A DNA stretch of 64,000 nt from Xiphydria camelus (lineage: Eukaryota > Arthropoda > Insecta > Hymenoptera > Xiphydriidae). A program made the position numbers and the translations under genes. The DNA lies in NCBI GenBank assembly GCA_963678675.1, contig OY783192.1, positions 30,333,487 to 30,397,486 on the forward strand. The letters run 5' to 3'. A model generated the notes under the pieces. The model did not search any database and was not told the DNA's origin. It saw nothing but the letters and a program-made list of their open reading frames with translations. Below are positions 1 to 10,584 of the stretch, one piece after another (positions within the stretch are counted from its first letter, which is position 1; each line of letters opens with the position of its first letter).

Positions 1-95
1 CGCATTTTCTGTAAGGTCCCGACCTGACAGAAATTGTCAATTTTTTCGAAAAATGAAAATCTTCGGAATTGGAATCTCGACCACCCTATCCGATG

Positions 96-277
96 TATTT
101 TTTTACGCTGATTCCGAAAAGCACGGTTATTTGGTCGAAATCTCAAAGGAAATATGAAATAACGCTGATTTTGTGTATAAAGAAATTTTTCTTTCCGCAA
201 GAAATCATCGATATCTCGGTGTTCCGTTGAGATTTCCTCAATAAATCTATCATTTTCGTAATCAGCGCGAAAAAATA
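96..277. repeat. Dyad D2: imperfect inverted repeat, 91-nt arms
   Basis: Bases 96-186 compared with the reverse complement of 187-277 match at 64 of 91 positions (70%) with no gap needed. The centre at 179-194 is AAAGAAATTTTTCTTT, itself a perfect palindrome apart from a 2-base middle. Best conserved are the outer TATTTTTT/AAAAAATA ends, the CGCTGATT block with its mate AATCAGCG, and GAAATCTCA with its mate TGAGATTTC. The same dyad recurs in every monomer. Its centre has four common alleles in the array, two of them symmetric. Confidence 0.9.
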
Positions 278-475
278 CATAAGATAGGGTGGTCGAGAAT
301 TCGATTCCAGAGATTTCGATTTTTGCGAAAAATCGCATTTTCTGTAAGGTCCCGACCTTACAGAAATTGTCAATTTTTTCGAAAAATGAAAATCTTCGGA
401 ATTGGAATCTCGACCACCCTATCCGATGTATTTTTTTACGCTGATTCCGAAAAGCACGGTTATTTGGTCGAAATC
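143..475. repeat. Reference 333-bp monomer (inverted dimer of two ~166-bp halves)
   Basis: First complete monomer counted from the phase point. Reading rightwards it holds the D2 centre (186.5), the right D2 arm to 277, the outer left D1 arm (274-333), the D1 centre (352.5), the outer right D1 arm (373-432), and the start of the next left D2 arm. The two centres lie 166 and 167 bp apart around the repeat, so the monomer is one half-unit followed by its diverged reverse complement. This copy carries the symmetric allele at both centres, so it is a good reference for the fold. Half-unit length is close to nucleosomal DNA length, which is suggestive only. Confidence 0.93.
274..432. repeat. Dyad D1: imperfect inverted repeat with perfect 12-bp inner stem
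   Basis: Outer arms 274-333 and 373-432 match at 48 of 60 positions (80%). The inner stem is TTCTGTAAGGTC (340-351) against GACCTTACAGAA (354-365) around CC, perfect in this copy. Many other monomers read GACCTGACAGAA and so carry one mismatch. Short A/T runs between inner and outer arms are not collinear. The left arm contains the GAATTC site (297-302). D1 is the part replaced in foldback junctions and damaged in the 318-bp monomers. Confidence 0.9.
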
Positions 476-2271
476 TCAAAGGAAATATGAAATAACGCTG
501 ATTTTGTGTATAAACAAATTTTTTTTTCCGCAAGAAATCATCGATATCTCGGTGTTCCGTTGAGATTTCCTCAATAAATCTATCATTTTCGTAATCAGCG
601 CGAAAAAATACATAAGATAGGATGGTCGAGAATTCGATTCCAGAGATTTCGATTTTTGCGAAAAATCGCATTTTCTGTAAGGTCCCGACCTGACAGAAAT
701 TGTCAATTTTTTCGAAAAATGAAAATCTTCGGAATTGGAATCTCGACCACCCTATCCGATGTATTTTTTTACGCTGATTCCGAAAAGCACGGTTATTTGG
801 TCGAAACCTCAAAGGAAATATGAAATAACGCTGATTTTGTGTATAAAAAAAATATTTTTTCCGCAAGAAATCATCGATATCTCGGTGTTCCGTTGAGATT
901 TCCTCAATAAATCTATCATTTTCGTAATCAGCGCGAAAAAATACATAAGATAGGATGGTCGAGAATTCGATTCCAGAGATTTCGATTTTTGCGAAAAATC
1001 GCATTTTCTGTAAGGTCCCGACCTGACAGAAATTGTCAATTTTTTCGAAAAATGAAAATCTTCGGAATTGGAATCTCGACCACCCTATCCGATGTATTTT
1101 TTTACGCTGATTCCGAAAAGCACGGTTATTTGGTCGAAACCTCAAAGGAAATATGAAATAACGCTGATTTTGTGTATAAAGAAATTTTTTTTTCCGCAAG
1201 AAATCATCGATATCTCGGTGTTCCGTTGAGATTTCATCAATAAATATATCATTTTCGTAATCAGCGCGAAAAAATACATAAGATAGGATGGTCGAGAATT
1301 CGATTCCAGAGATTTCGATTTTTGCGAAAAATCGCATTTTCTGTAAGGTCCCGACCTGACAGAAATTGTCAATTTTTTCGAAAAATGAAAATCTTTGGAA
1401 TTGGAATCTCGACCACCCTATCCGATGTATTTTTTTACGCTGATTCCGAAAAGCACGGTTATTTGGTCGAAATCTCAAAGGAAATATGAAATAACGCTGA
1501 TTTTGTGTATAAAGAAATTTTTCTTTCCGCAAGAAATCATCGATATCTCGGTGTTCCGTTGAGATTTCATCAATAAATATATCATTTTCGTAATCAGCGC
1601 GAAAAAATACATAAGATAGGATGGTCGAGAATTCGATTCCAGAGATTTCGATTTTTGCGAAAAATCGCATTTTCTGTAAGGTCCCGACCTGACAGAAATT
1701 GTCAATTTTTTCGAAAAATGAAAATCTTCGGAATTGGAATCTCGACCACCCTATCCGATGTATTTTTTTACGCTGATTCCGAAAAGCACGGTTATTTGGT
1801 CGAAATCTCAAAGGAAATATGAAATAACGCTGATTTTGTGTATAAAGAAATTTTTCTTTCCGCAAGAAATCATCGATATCTCGGTGTTCCGTTGAGATTT
1901 CCTCAATAAATCTATCATTTTCGTAATCAGCGCGAAAAAATACATAAGATAGGATGGTCGAGAATTCGATTCCAGAGATTTCGATTTTTGCGAAAAATCG
2001 CATTTTCTGTAAGGTCCCGACCTTACAGAAATTGTCAATTTTTTCGAAAAATGAAAATCTTCGGAATTGGAATCTCGACCACCCTATCCGATGTATTGTT
2101 TTACGCTGATTCCGAAAAGCACGGTTATTTGGTCGAAATCTCAAAGGAAATATGAAATAACGCTGATTTTGTGTATAAACAAATTTTTTTTTCCGCAAGA
2201 AATCATCGATATCTCGGTGTTCCGTTGAGATTTCCTCAATAAATCTATCATTTTCGTAATCAGCGCGAAAA

Positions 2272-2409
2272 AATACATAAGATAGGATGGTCGAGAATTC
2301 GATTCCAGAGATTTCGATTTTTGCGAAAAATCTAAGGGGTATGCCTTAGATTTTTTGCAAAAATCGAAATCTCTGGAATCGAATTCTGGATCACCCTATC
2401 TTATGTATT
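2272..2409. repeat. Foldback junction 1 (Y subtype), reference copy
   Basis: Arms 2272-2337 and 2344-2409 match at 62 of 66 positions around the loop GGTATG (2338-2343). The core CTAAGGGGTATGCCTTAG (2332-2349) does not occur in ordinary monomers. The right arm is close to the reverse complement of the left D1 arm and replaces the diverged right arm and inner stem, making the monomer 21 bp shorter. Y subtype means the right arm reads CACCCTATCTTATG. Confidence 0.93.
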
Positions 2410-2583
2410 TTTTTACGCTGATTCCGAAAAGCACGGTTATTTGGTCGAAATCTCAAAGGAAATATGAAATAACGCTGATTTTGTGTATAAAGAAATTTTT
2501 TTTTCCGCAAGAAATCATCGATATCTCGGTGTTCCGTTGAGATTTCCTCAATAAATATATCATTTTCGTAATCAGCGCGAAAA

Positions 2584-2721
2584 AATACATAAGATAGGAT
2601 GGTCGAGAATTCGATTCCAGAGATTTCGATTTTTGCGAAAAATCTAAGGGGTATGCCTTAGATTTTTTGCAAAAATCGAAATCTCTGGAATCGAATTCTG
2701 GATCACCCTATCTTATGTATT
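2584..2721. repeat. Foldback junction 2 (Y)
   Basis: Second of the back-to-back pair; loop 2650-2655. Confidence 0.93.
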
Positions 2722-2764
2722 TTTTTACGCTGATTCCGAAAAGCACGGTTATTTGGTCGAAATC

Positions 2765-4741
2765 TCAAAGGAAATATGAAATAACGCTGATTTTGTGTAT
2801 AAAGAAATTTTTTTTTCCGCAAGAAATCATCGATATCTCGGTGTTCCGTTGAGATTTCATCAATAAATATATCATTTTCGTAATCAGCGCGAAAAAATAC
2901 ATAAGATAGGATGGTCGAGAATTCGATTCCAGAGATTTCGATTTTTGCGAAAAATCGCATTTTCTGTAAGGTCCCGACCTGACAGAAATTGTCAATTTTT
3001 TCGAAAAATGAAAATCTTTGGAATTGGAATCTCGACCACCCTATCCGATGTATTTTTTTACGCTGATTCCGAAAAGCACGGTTATTTGGTCGAAATCTCA
3101 AAGGAAATATGAAATAACGCTGATTTTGTGTATAAAGAAATTTTTCTTTCCGCAAGAAATCATCGATATCTCGGTGTTCCGTTGAGATTTCATCAATAAA
3201 TATATCATTTTCGTAATCAGCGCGAAAAAATACATAAGATAGGATGGTCGAGAATTCGATTCCAGAGATTTCGATTTTTGCGAAAAATCGCATTTTCTGT
3301 AAGGTCCCGACCTGACAGAAATTGTCAATTTTTTCGAAAAATGAAAATCTTCGGAATTGGAATCTCGACCACCCTATCCGATGTATTTTTTTACGCTGAT
3401 TCCGAAAAGCACGGTTATTTGGTCGAAATCTCAAAGGAAATATGAAATAACGCTGATTTTGTGTATAAAGAAATTTTTCTTTCCGCAAGAAATCATCGAT
3501 ATCTCGGTGTTCCGTTGAGATTTCCTCAATAAATCTATCATTTTCGTAATCAGCGCGAAAAAATACATAAGATAGGGTGGTCGAGAATTCGATTCCAGAG
3601 ATTTCGATTTTTGCGAAAAATCGCATTTTCTGTAAGGTCCCGACCTTACAGAAATTGTCAATTTTTTCGAAAAATGAAAATCTTCGGAATTGGAATCTCG
3701 ACCACCCTATCCGATGTATTTTTTTACGCTGATTCCGAAAAGCACGGTTATTTGGTCGAAACCTCAAAGGAAATATGAAATAACGCTGATTTTGTGTATA
3801 AAAAAAATATTTTTTCCGCAAGAAATCATCGATATCTCGGTGTTCCGTTGAGATTTCCTCAATAAATCTATCATTTTCGTAATCAGCGCGAAAAAATACA
3901 TAAGATAGGATGGTCGAGAATTCGATTCCAGAGATTTCGATTTTTGCGAAAAATCGCATTTTCTGTAAGGTCCCGACCTGACAGAAATTGTCAATTTTTT
4001 CGAAAAATGAAAATCTTCGGAATTGGAATCTCGACCACCCTATCCGATGTATTTTTTTACGCTGATTCCGAAAAGCACGGTTATTTGGTCGAAACCTCAA
4101 AGGAAATATGAAATAACGCTGATTTTGTGTATAAAGAAATTTTTTTTTCCGCAAGAAATCATCGATATCTCGGTGTTCCGTTGAGATTTCATCAATAAAT
4201 ATATCATTTTCGTAATCAGCGCGAAAAAATACATAAGATAGGATGGTCGAGAATTCGATTCCAGAGATTTCGATTTTTGCGAAAAATCGCATTTTCTGTA
4301 AGGTCCCGACCTGACAGAAATTGTCAATTTTTTCGAAAAATGAAAATCTTTGGAATTGGAATCTCGACCACCCTATCCGATGTATTTTTTTACGCTGATT
4401 CCGAAAAGCACGGTTATTTGGTCGAAATCTCAAAGGAAATATGAAATAACGCTGATTTTGTGTATAAAGAAATTTTTCTTTCCGCAAGAAATCATCGATA
4501 TCTCGGTGTTCCGTTGAGATTTCATCAATAAATATATCATTTTCGTAATCAGCGCGAAAAAATACATAAGATAGGATGGTCGAGAATTCGATTCCAGAGA
4601 TTTCGATTTTTGCGAAAAATCTAAGGGGTATGCCTTAGATTTTTTGCAAAAATCGAAATCTCTGGAATCGAATTCTGGATCACCCTGTCTTATGTATTTT
4701 TTTACGCTGATTCCGAAAAGCACGGTTATTTGGTCGAAATC
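2765..4741. repeat. Six-monomer block ending in a foldback (1,977 bp)
   Basis: Five 333-bp intervals then one of 312. D2-centre alleles run T-run, symmetric, symmetric, AAAAAAAATATT, T-run, symmetric. Compared with the block starting at 50956, it follows the same entry (double foldback) and the same first three monomers, but lacks the AAACAAA-type monomer found at 51955, so one monomer appears lost or gained. Confidence 0.75.
4561..4698. repeat. Foldback junction 3 (C subtype)
   Basis: First C-subtype copy: the right arm reads CACCCTGTCTTATG, which breaks one more pair in the stem than Y. Confidence 0.93.
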
Positions 4742-5871
4742 TCAAAGGAAATATGAAATAACGCTGATTTTGTGTATAAACAAATTTTTTTTTCCGCAAG
4801 AAATCATCGATATCTCGGTGTTCCGTTGAGATTTCCTCAATAAATCTATCATTTTCGTAATCAGCGCGAAAAAATACATAAGATAGGATGGTCGAGAATT
4901 CGATTCCAGAGATTTCGATTTTTGCGAAAAATCGCATTTTCTGTAAGGTCCCGACCTGACAGAAATTGTCAATTTTTTCGAAAAATGAAAATCTTCGGAA
5001 TTGGAATCTCGACCACCCTATCCGATGTATTTTTTTACGCTGATTCCGAAAAGCACGGTTATTTGGTCGAAATCTCAAAGGAAATATGAAATAACGCTGA
5101 TTTTGTGTATAAAGAAATTTTTCTTTCCGCAAGAAATCATCGATATCTCGGTGTTCCGTTGAGATTTCCTCAATAAATCTATCATTTTCGTAATCAGCGC
5201 GAAAAAATACATAAGATAGGGTGGTCGAGAATTCGATTCCAGAGATTTCGATTTTTGCGAAAAATCGCATTTTCTGTAAGGTCCCGACCTTACAGAAATT
5301 GTCAATTTTTTCGAAAAATGAAAATCTTCGGAATTGGAATCTCGACCACCCTATCCGATGTATTTTTTTACGCTGATTCCGAAAAGCACGGTTATTTGGT
5401 CGAAATCTCAAAGGAAATATGAAATAACGCTGATTTTGTGTATAAACAAATTTTTTTTTCCGCAAGAAATCATCGATATCTCGGTGTTCCGTTGAGATTT
5501 CCTCAATAAATCTATCATTTTCGTAATCAGCGCGAAAAAATACATAAGATAGGATGGTCGAGAATTCGATTCCAGAGATTTCGATTTTTGCGAAAAATCG
5601 CATTTTCTGTAAGGTCCCGACCTGACAGAAATTGTCAATTTTTTCGAAAAATGAAAATCTTCGGAATTGGAATCTCGACCACCCTATCCGATGTATTTTT
5701 TTACGCTGATTCCGAAAAGCACGGTTATTTGGTCGAAACCTCAAAGGAAATATGAAATAACGCTGATTTTGTGTATAAAAAAAATATTTTTTCCGCAAGA
5801 AATCATCGATATCTCGGTGTTCCGTTGAGATTTCCTCAATAAATCTATCATTTTCGTAATCAGCGCGAAAA

Positions 5872-6009
5872 AATACATAAGATAGGATGGTCGAGAATTC
5901 GATTCCAGAGATTTCGATTTTTGCGAAAAATCTAAGGGGTATGCCTTAGATTTTTTGCAAAAATCGAAATCTCTGGAATCGAATTCTGGATCACCCTGTC
6001 TTATGTATT
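5872..6009. repeat. Foldback junction 4 (C)
   Basis: Followed by a 332-bp unit with one T missing from the D2 T-run (about 6091-6104). Confidence 0.93.
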
Positions 6010-6848
6010 TTTTTACGCTGATTCCGAAAAGCACGGTTATTTGGTCGAAATCTCAAAGGAAATATGAAATAACGCTGATTTTGTGTATAAACAAATTTTT
6101 TTTCCGCAAGAAATCATCGATATCTCGGTGTTCCGTTGAGATTTCCTCAATAAATCTATCATTTTCGTAATCAGCGCGAAAAAATACATAAGATAGGATG
6201 GTCGAGAATTCGATTCCAGAGATTTCGATTTTTGCGAAAAATCGCATTTTCTGTAAGGTCCCGACCTGACAGAAATTGTCAATTTTTTCGAAAAATGAAA
6301 ATCTTCGGAATTGGAATCTCGACCACCCTATCCGATGTATTTTTTTACGCTGATTCCGAAAAGCACGGTTATTTGGTCGAAACCTCAAAGGAAATATGAA
6401 ATAACGCTGATTTTGTGTATAAAGAAATTTTTTTTTCCGCAAGAAATCATCGATATCTCGGTGTTCCGTTGAGATTTCATCAATAAATATATCATTTTCG
6501 TAATCAGCGCGAAAAAATACATAAGATAGGATGGTCGAGAATTCGATTCCAGAGATTTCGATTTTTGCGAAAAATCGCATTTTCTGTAAGGTCCCGACCT
6601 GACAGAAATTGTCAATTTTTTCGAAAAATGAAAATCTTTGGAATTGGAATCTCGACCACCCTATCCGATGTATTTTTTTACGCTGATTCCGAAAAGCACG
6701 GTTATTTGGTCGAAATCTCAAAGGAAATATGAAATAACGCTGATTTTGTGTATAAAGAAATTTTTCTTTCCGCAAGAAATCATCGATATCTCGGTGTTCC
6801 GTTGAGATTTCATCAATAAATATATCATTTTCGTAATCAGCGCGAAAA

Positions 6849-6986
6849 AATACATAAGATAGGATGGTCGAGAATTCGATTCCAGAGATTTCGATTTTTG
6901 CGAAAAATCTAAGGGGTATGCCTTAGATTTTTTGCAAAAATCGAAATCTCTGGAATCGAATTCTGGATCACCCTGTCTTATGTATT
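6849..6986. repeat. Foldback junction 5 (C)
   Basis: Duplicate of junction 3 at 2,288-bp offset. Confidence 0.93.
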
Positions 6987-8159
6987 TTTTTACGCTGATT
7001 CCGAAAAGCACGGTTATTTGGTCGAAATCTCAAAGGAAATATGAAATAACGCTGATTTTGTGTATAAACAAATTTTTTTTTCCGCAAGAAATCATCGATA
7101 TCTCGGTGTTCCGTTGAGATTTCCTCAATAAATCTATCATTTTCGTAATCAGCGCGAAAAAATACATAAGATAGGATGGTCGAGAATTCGATTCCAGAGA
7201 TTTCGATTTTTGCGAAAAATCGCATTTTCTGTAAGGTCCCGACCTGACAGAAATTGTCAATTTTTTCGAAAAATGAAAATCTTCGGAATTGGAATCTCGA
7301 CCACCCTATCCGATGTATTTTTTTACGCTGATTCCGAAAAGCACGGTTATTTGGTCGAAATCTCAAAGGAAATATGAAATAACGCTGATTTTGTGTATAA
7401 AGAAATTTTTCTTTCCGCAAGAAATCATCGATATCTCGGTGTTCCGTTGAGATTTCCTCAATAAATCTATCATTTTCGTAATCAGCGCGAAAAAATACAT
7501 AAGATAGGGTGGTCGAGAATTCGATTCCAGAGATTTCGATTTTTGCGAAAAATCGCATTTTCTGTAAGGTCCCGACCTTACAGAAATTGTCAATTTTTTC
7601 GAAAAATGAAAATCTTCGGAATTGGAATCTCGACCACCCTATCCGATGTATTTTTTTACGCTGATTCCGAAAAGCACGGTTATTTGGTCGAAATCTCAAA
7701 GGAAATATGAAATAACGCTGATTTTGTGTATAAACAAATTTTTTTTTCCGCAAGAAATCATCGATATCTCGGTGTTCCGTTGAGATTTCCTCAATAAATC
7801 TATCATTTTCGTAATCAGCGCGAAAAAATACATAAGATAGGATGGTCGAGAATTCGATTCCAGAGATTTCGATTTTTGCGAAAAATCGCATTTTCTGTAA
7901 GGTCCCGACCTGACAGAAATTGTCAATTTTTTCGAAAAATGAAAATCTTCGGAATTGGAATCTCGACCACCCTATCCGATGTATTTTTTTACGCTGATTC
8001 CGAAAAGCACGGTTATTTGGTCGAAACCTCAAAGGAAATATGAAATAACGCTGATTTTGTGTATAAAAAAAATATTTTTTCCGCAAGAAATCATCGATAT
8101 CTCGGTGTTCCGTTGAGATTTCCTCAATAAATCTATCATTTTCGTAATCAGCGCGAAAA

Positions 8160-8297
8160 AATACATAAGATAGGATGGTCGAGAATTCGATTCCAGAGAT
8201 TTCGATTTTTGCGAAAAATCTAAGGGGTATGCCTTAGATTTTTTGCAAAAATCGAAATCTCTGGAATCGAATTCTGGATCACCCTGTCTTATGTATT
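8160..8297. repeat. Foldback junction 6 (C)
   Basis: Duplicate of junction 4; also followed by a 332-bp unit. Confidence 0.93.
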
Positions 8298-9802
8298 TTT
8301 TTACGCTGATTCCGAAAAGCACGGTTATTTGGTCGAAATCTCAAAGGAAATATGAAATAACGCTGATTTTGTGTATAAACAAATTTTTTTTCCGCAAGAA
8401 ATCATCGATATCTCGGTGTTCCGTTGAGATTTCATCAATAAATATATCATTTTCGTAATCAGCGCGAAAAAATACATAAGATAGGATGGTCGAGAATTCG
8501 ATTCCAGAGATTTCGATTTTTGCGAAAAATCGCATTTTCTGTAAGGTCCCGACCTGACAGAAATTGTCAATTTTTTCGAAAAATGAAAATCTTTGGAATT
8601 GGAATCTCGACCACCCTATCCGATGTATTTTTTTACGCTGATTCCGAAAAGCACGGTTATTTGGTCGAAACCTCAAAGGAAATATGAAATAACGCTGATT
8701 TTGTGTATAAAAAAAATATTTTTTCCGCAAGAAATCATCGATATCTCGGTGTTCCGTTGAGATTTCCTCAATAAATCTATCATTTTCGTAATCAGCGCGA
8801 AAAAATACATAAGATAGGATGGTCGAGAATTCGATTCCAGAGATTTCGATTTTTGCGAAAAATCGCATTTTCTGTAAGGTCCCGACCTTACAGAAATTGT
8901 CAATTTTTTCGAAAAATGAAAATCTTCGGAATTGGAATCTCGACCACCCTATCCGATGTATTTTTTTACGCTGATTCCGAAAAGCACGGTTATTTGGTCG
9001 AAATCTCAAAGGAAATATGAAATAACGCTGATTTTGTGTATAAACAAATTTTTTTTCCCGCAAGAAATCATCGATATCTCGGTGTTCCGTTGAGATTTCA
9101 TCAATAAATATATCATTTTCGTAATCAGCGCGAAAAAATACATAAGATAGGATGGTCGAGAATTCGATTCCAGAGATTTCGATTTTTGCGAAAAATCGCA
9201 TTTTCTGTAAGGTCCCGACCTTACAGAAATTGTCAATTTTTTCGAAAAATGAAAATCTTCGGAATTGGAATCTCGACCACCCTATCCGATGTATTTTTTT
9301 ACGCTGATTCCGAAAAGCACGGTTATTTGGTCGAAATCTCAAAGGAAATATGAAATAACGCTGATTTTGTGTATAAACAAATTTTTTTTTCCGCAAGAAA
9401 TCATCGATATCTCGGTGTTCCGTTGAGATTTCATCAATAAATATATCATTTTCGTAATCAGCGCGAAAAAATACATAAGATAGGATGGTCGAGAATTCGA
9501 TTCCAGAGATTTCGATTTTTGCGAAAAATCGCATTTTCTGTAAGGTCCCGACCTGACAGAAATTGTCAATTTTTTCGAAAAATGAAAATCTTCGGAATTG
9601 GAATCTCGACCACCCTATCCGATGTATTTTTTTACGCTGATTCCGAAAAGCACGGTTATTTGGTCGAAATCTCAAAGGAAATATGAAATAACGCTGATTT
9701 TGTGTATAAACAAATTTTTTTTTCCGCAAGAAATCATCGATATCTCGGTGTTCCGTTGAGATTTCCTCAATAAATCTATCATTTTCGTAATCAGCGCGAA
9801 AA

Positions 9803-9940
9803 AATACATAAGATAGGATGGTCGAGAATTCGATTCCAGAGATTTCGATTTTTGCGAAAAATCTAAGGGGTATGCCTTAGATTTTTTGCAAAAATCGAAA
9901 TCTCTGGAATCGAATTCTGGATCACCCTGTCTTATGTATT
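9803..9940. repeat. Foldback junction 7 (C)
   Basis: Followed by a 332-bp unit that itself ends in junction 8. Confidence 0.93.
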
Positions 9941-10446
9941 TTTTTACGCTGATTCCGAAAAGCACGGTTATTTGGTCGAAATCTCAAAGGAAATATGAAA
10001 TAACGCTGATTTTGTGTATAAACAAATTTTTTTTCCGCAAGAAATCATCGATATCTCGGTGTTCCGTTGAGATTTCCTCAATAAATCTATCATTTTCGTA
10101 ATCAGCGCGAAAAAATACATAAGATAGGATGGTCGAGAATTCGATTCCAGAGATTTCGATTTTTGCGAAAAATCGCATTTTCTGTAAGGTCCCGACCTTA
10201 CAGAAATTGTCAATTTTTTCGAAAAATGAAAATCTTCGGAATTGGAATCTCGACCACCCTATCCGATGTATTTTTTTACGCTGATTCCGAAAAGCACGGT
10301 TATTTGGTCGAAATCTCAAAGGAAATATGAAATAACGCTGATTTTGTGTATAAACAAATTTTTTTTTCCGCAAGAAATCATCGATATCTCGGTGTTCCGT
10401 TGAGATTTCCTCAATAAATCTATCATTTTCGTAATCAGCGCGAAAA

Positions 10447-10584
10447 AATACATAAGATAGGATGGTCGAGAATTCGATTCCAGAGATTTCGATTTTTGCG
10501 AAAAATCTAAGGGGTATGCCTTAGATTTTTTGCAAAAATCGAAATCTCTGGAATCGAATTCTGGATCACCCTGTCTTATGTATT
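10447..10584. repeat. Foldback junction 8 (C)
   Basis: Followed by a normal 333-bp unit, so the C subtype does not always bring the T deletion. Confidence 0.93.

Larger units (their letters stand above)
143..2140. repeat. Six-monomer cassette (1,998 bp)
   Basis: Six 333-bp monomers whose D2-centre alleles run: symmetric AAAGAAATTTTTCTTT, AAACAAA type, AAAAAAAATATT type, AAAGAAA with a T-run, symmetric, symmetric. The fourth and fifth also carry CATCAATAAATATATC in place of CCTCAATAAATCTATC. The same allele order recurs at 51622-53619, 55249-57246 and 58876-60873, so this block is a distant copy of part of the 11-mer HOR near the other end of the window. Confidence 0.8.
2141..2764. repeat. 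Double foldback block (two consecutive 312-bp monomers)
   Basis: Two foldback junctions follow each other at 312-bp spacing. The monomer before the first has GTATTGTTTT at 2095-2104. The unit between them carries the hybrid sequence CCTCAATAAATATATC, joining halves of two common alleles. The same ordered features recur before 44100, 48339 and 50956, which makes this a recognisable HOR landmark. Confidence 0.82.
4742..9338. repeat. Partial duplication with 2,288-bp period
   Basis: 4742 to about 6140 is repeated at 7030 to about 8428: four monomers, a C-subtype foldback, then the start of a 332-bp monomer with one T missing from its T-run. Beyond that the copies part. The first has CCTCAATAAATCTATC near 6146, whereas the second has CATCAATAAATATATC near 8434. 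The monomers at 9006 and 9339 combine the AAACAAA centre with the CATCAATAAATATATC arm, a combination I see nowhere else here. The one at 9006 also has a private CCC before GCAAG (about 9057). Confidence 0.7.

Noticed and set aside
105..170. Ancient ~57-bp sub-repeat (ACGCTGATT at 105-113 and 162-170)
   Set aside because: The nine-base match is exact, but flanking bases in the two 57-bp segments do not align convincingly, so I do not claim a sub-repeat.
250..272. CENP-B box-like sequence (TTTCGTAATCAGCGCGA)
   Set aside because: Compared with the core pattern TTCGnnnnAnnCGGG it has C for the required A and CGCG for CGGG, so essential positions are missing.
297..308. Pol III B-box-like GAATTCGATTCC (SINE or tRNA-derived origin)
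   Set aside because: TTCGATTCC fits part of the B-box consensus, but I see no A box at suitable distance, no tRNA fold and no poly-A or terminator arrangement. The match lies in a dyad arm and is probably chance.
2332..2349. Foldback core plus arms as a rho-independent terminator
   Set aside because: The stem followed by T-run looks like one, but the setting is a eukaryotic-type satellite with no gene, and the T-run is part of the inverted-repeat arm.
2272..2409. Foldback element as an inserted MITE or transposon
   Set aside because: The junction makes monomers shorter, has no target-site duplication that I can see, and its arms are satellite sequence. Only the 18-nt core is foreign.
2355..2540. 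61-codon plus-strand frames after each foldback, beginning MQKSKSLES
   Set aside because: They start inside the foldback right arm and mirror the minus-strand frames because of the inverted repeat. They recur 38 times only because the junction does.
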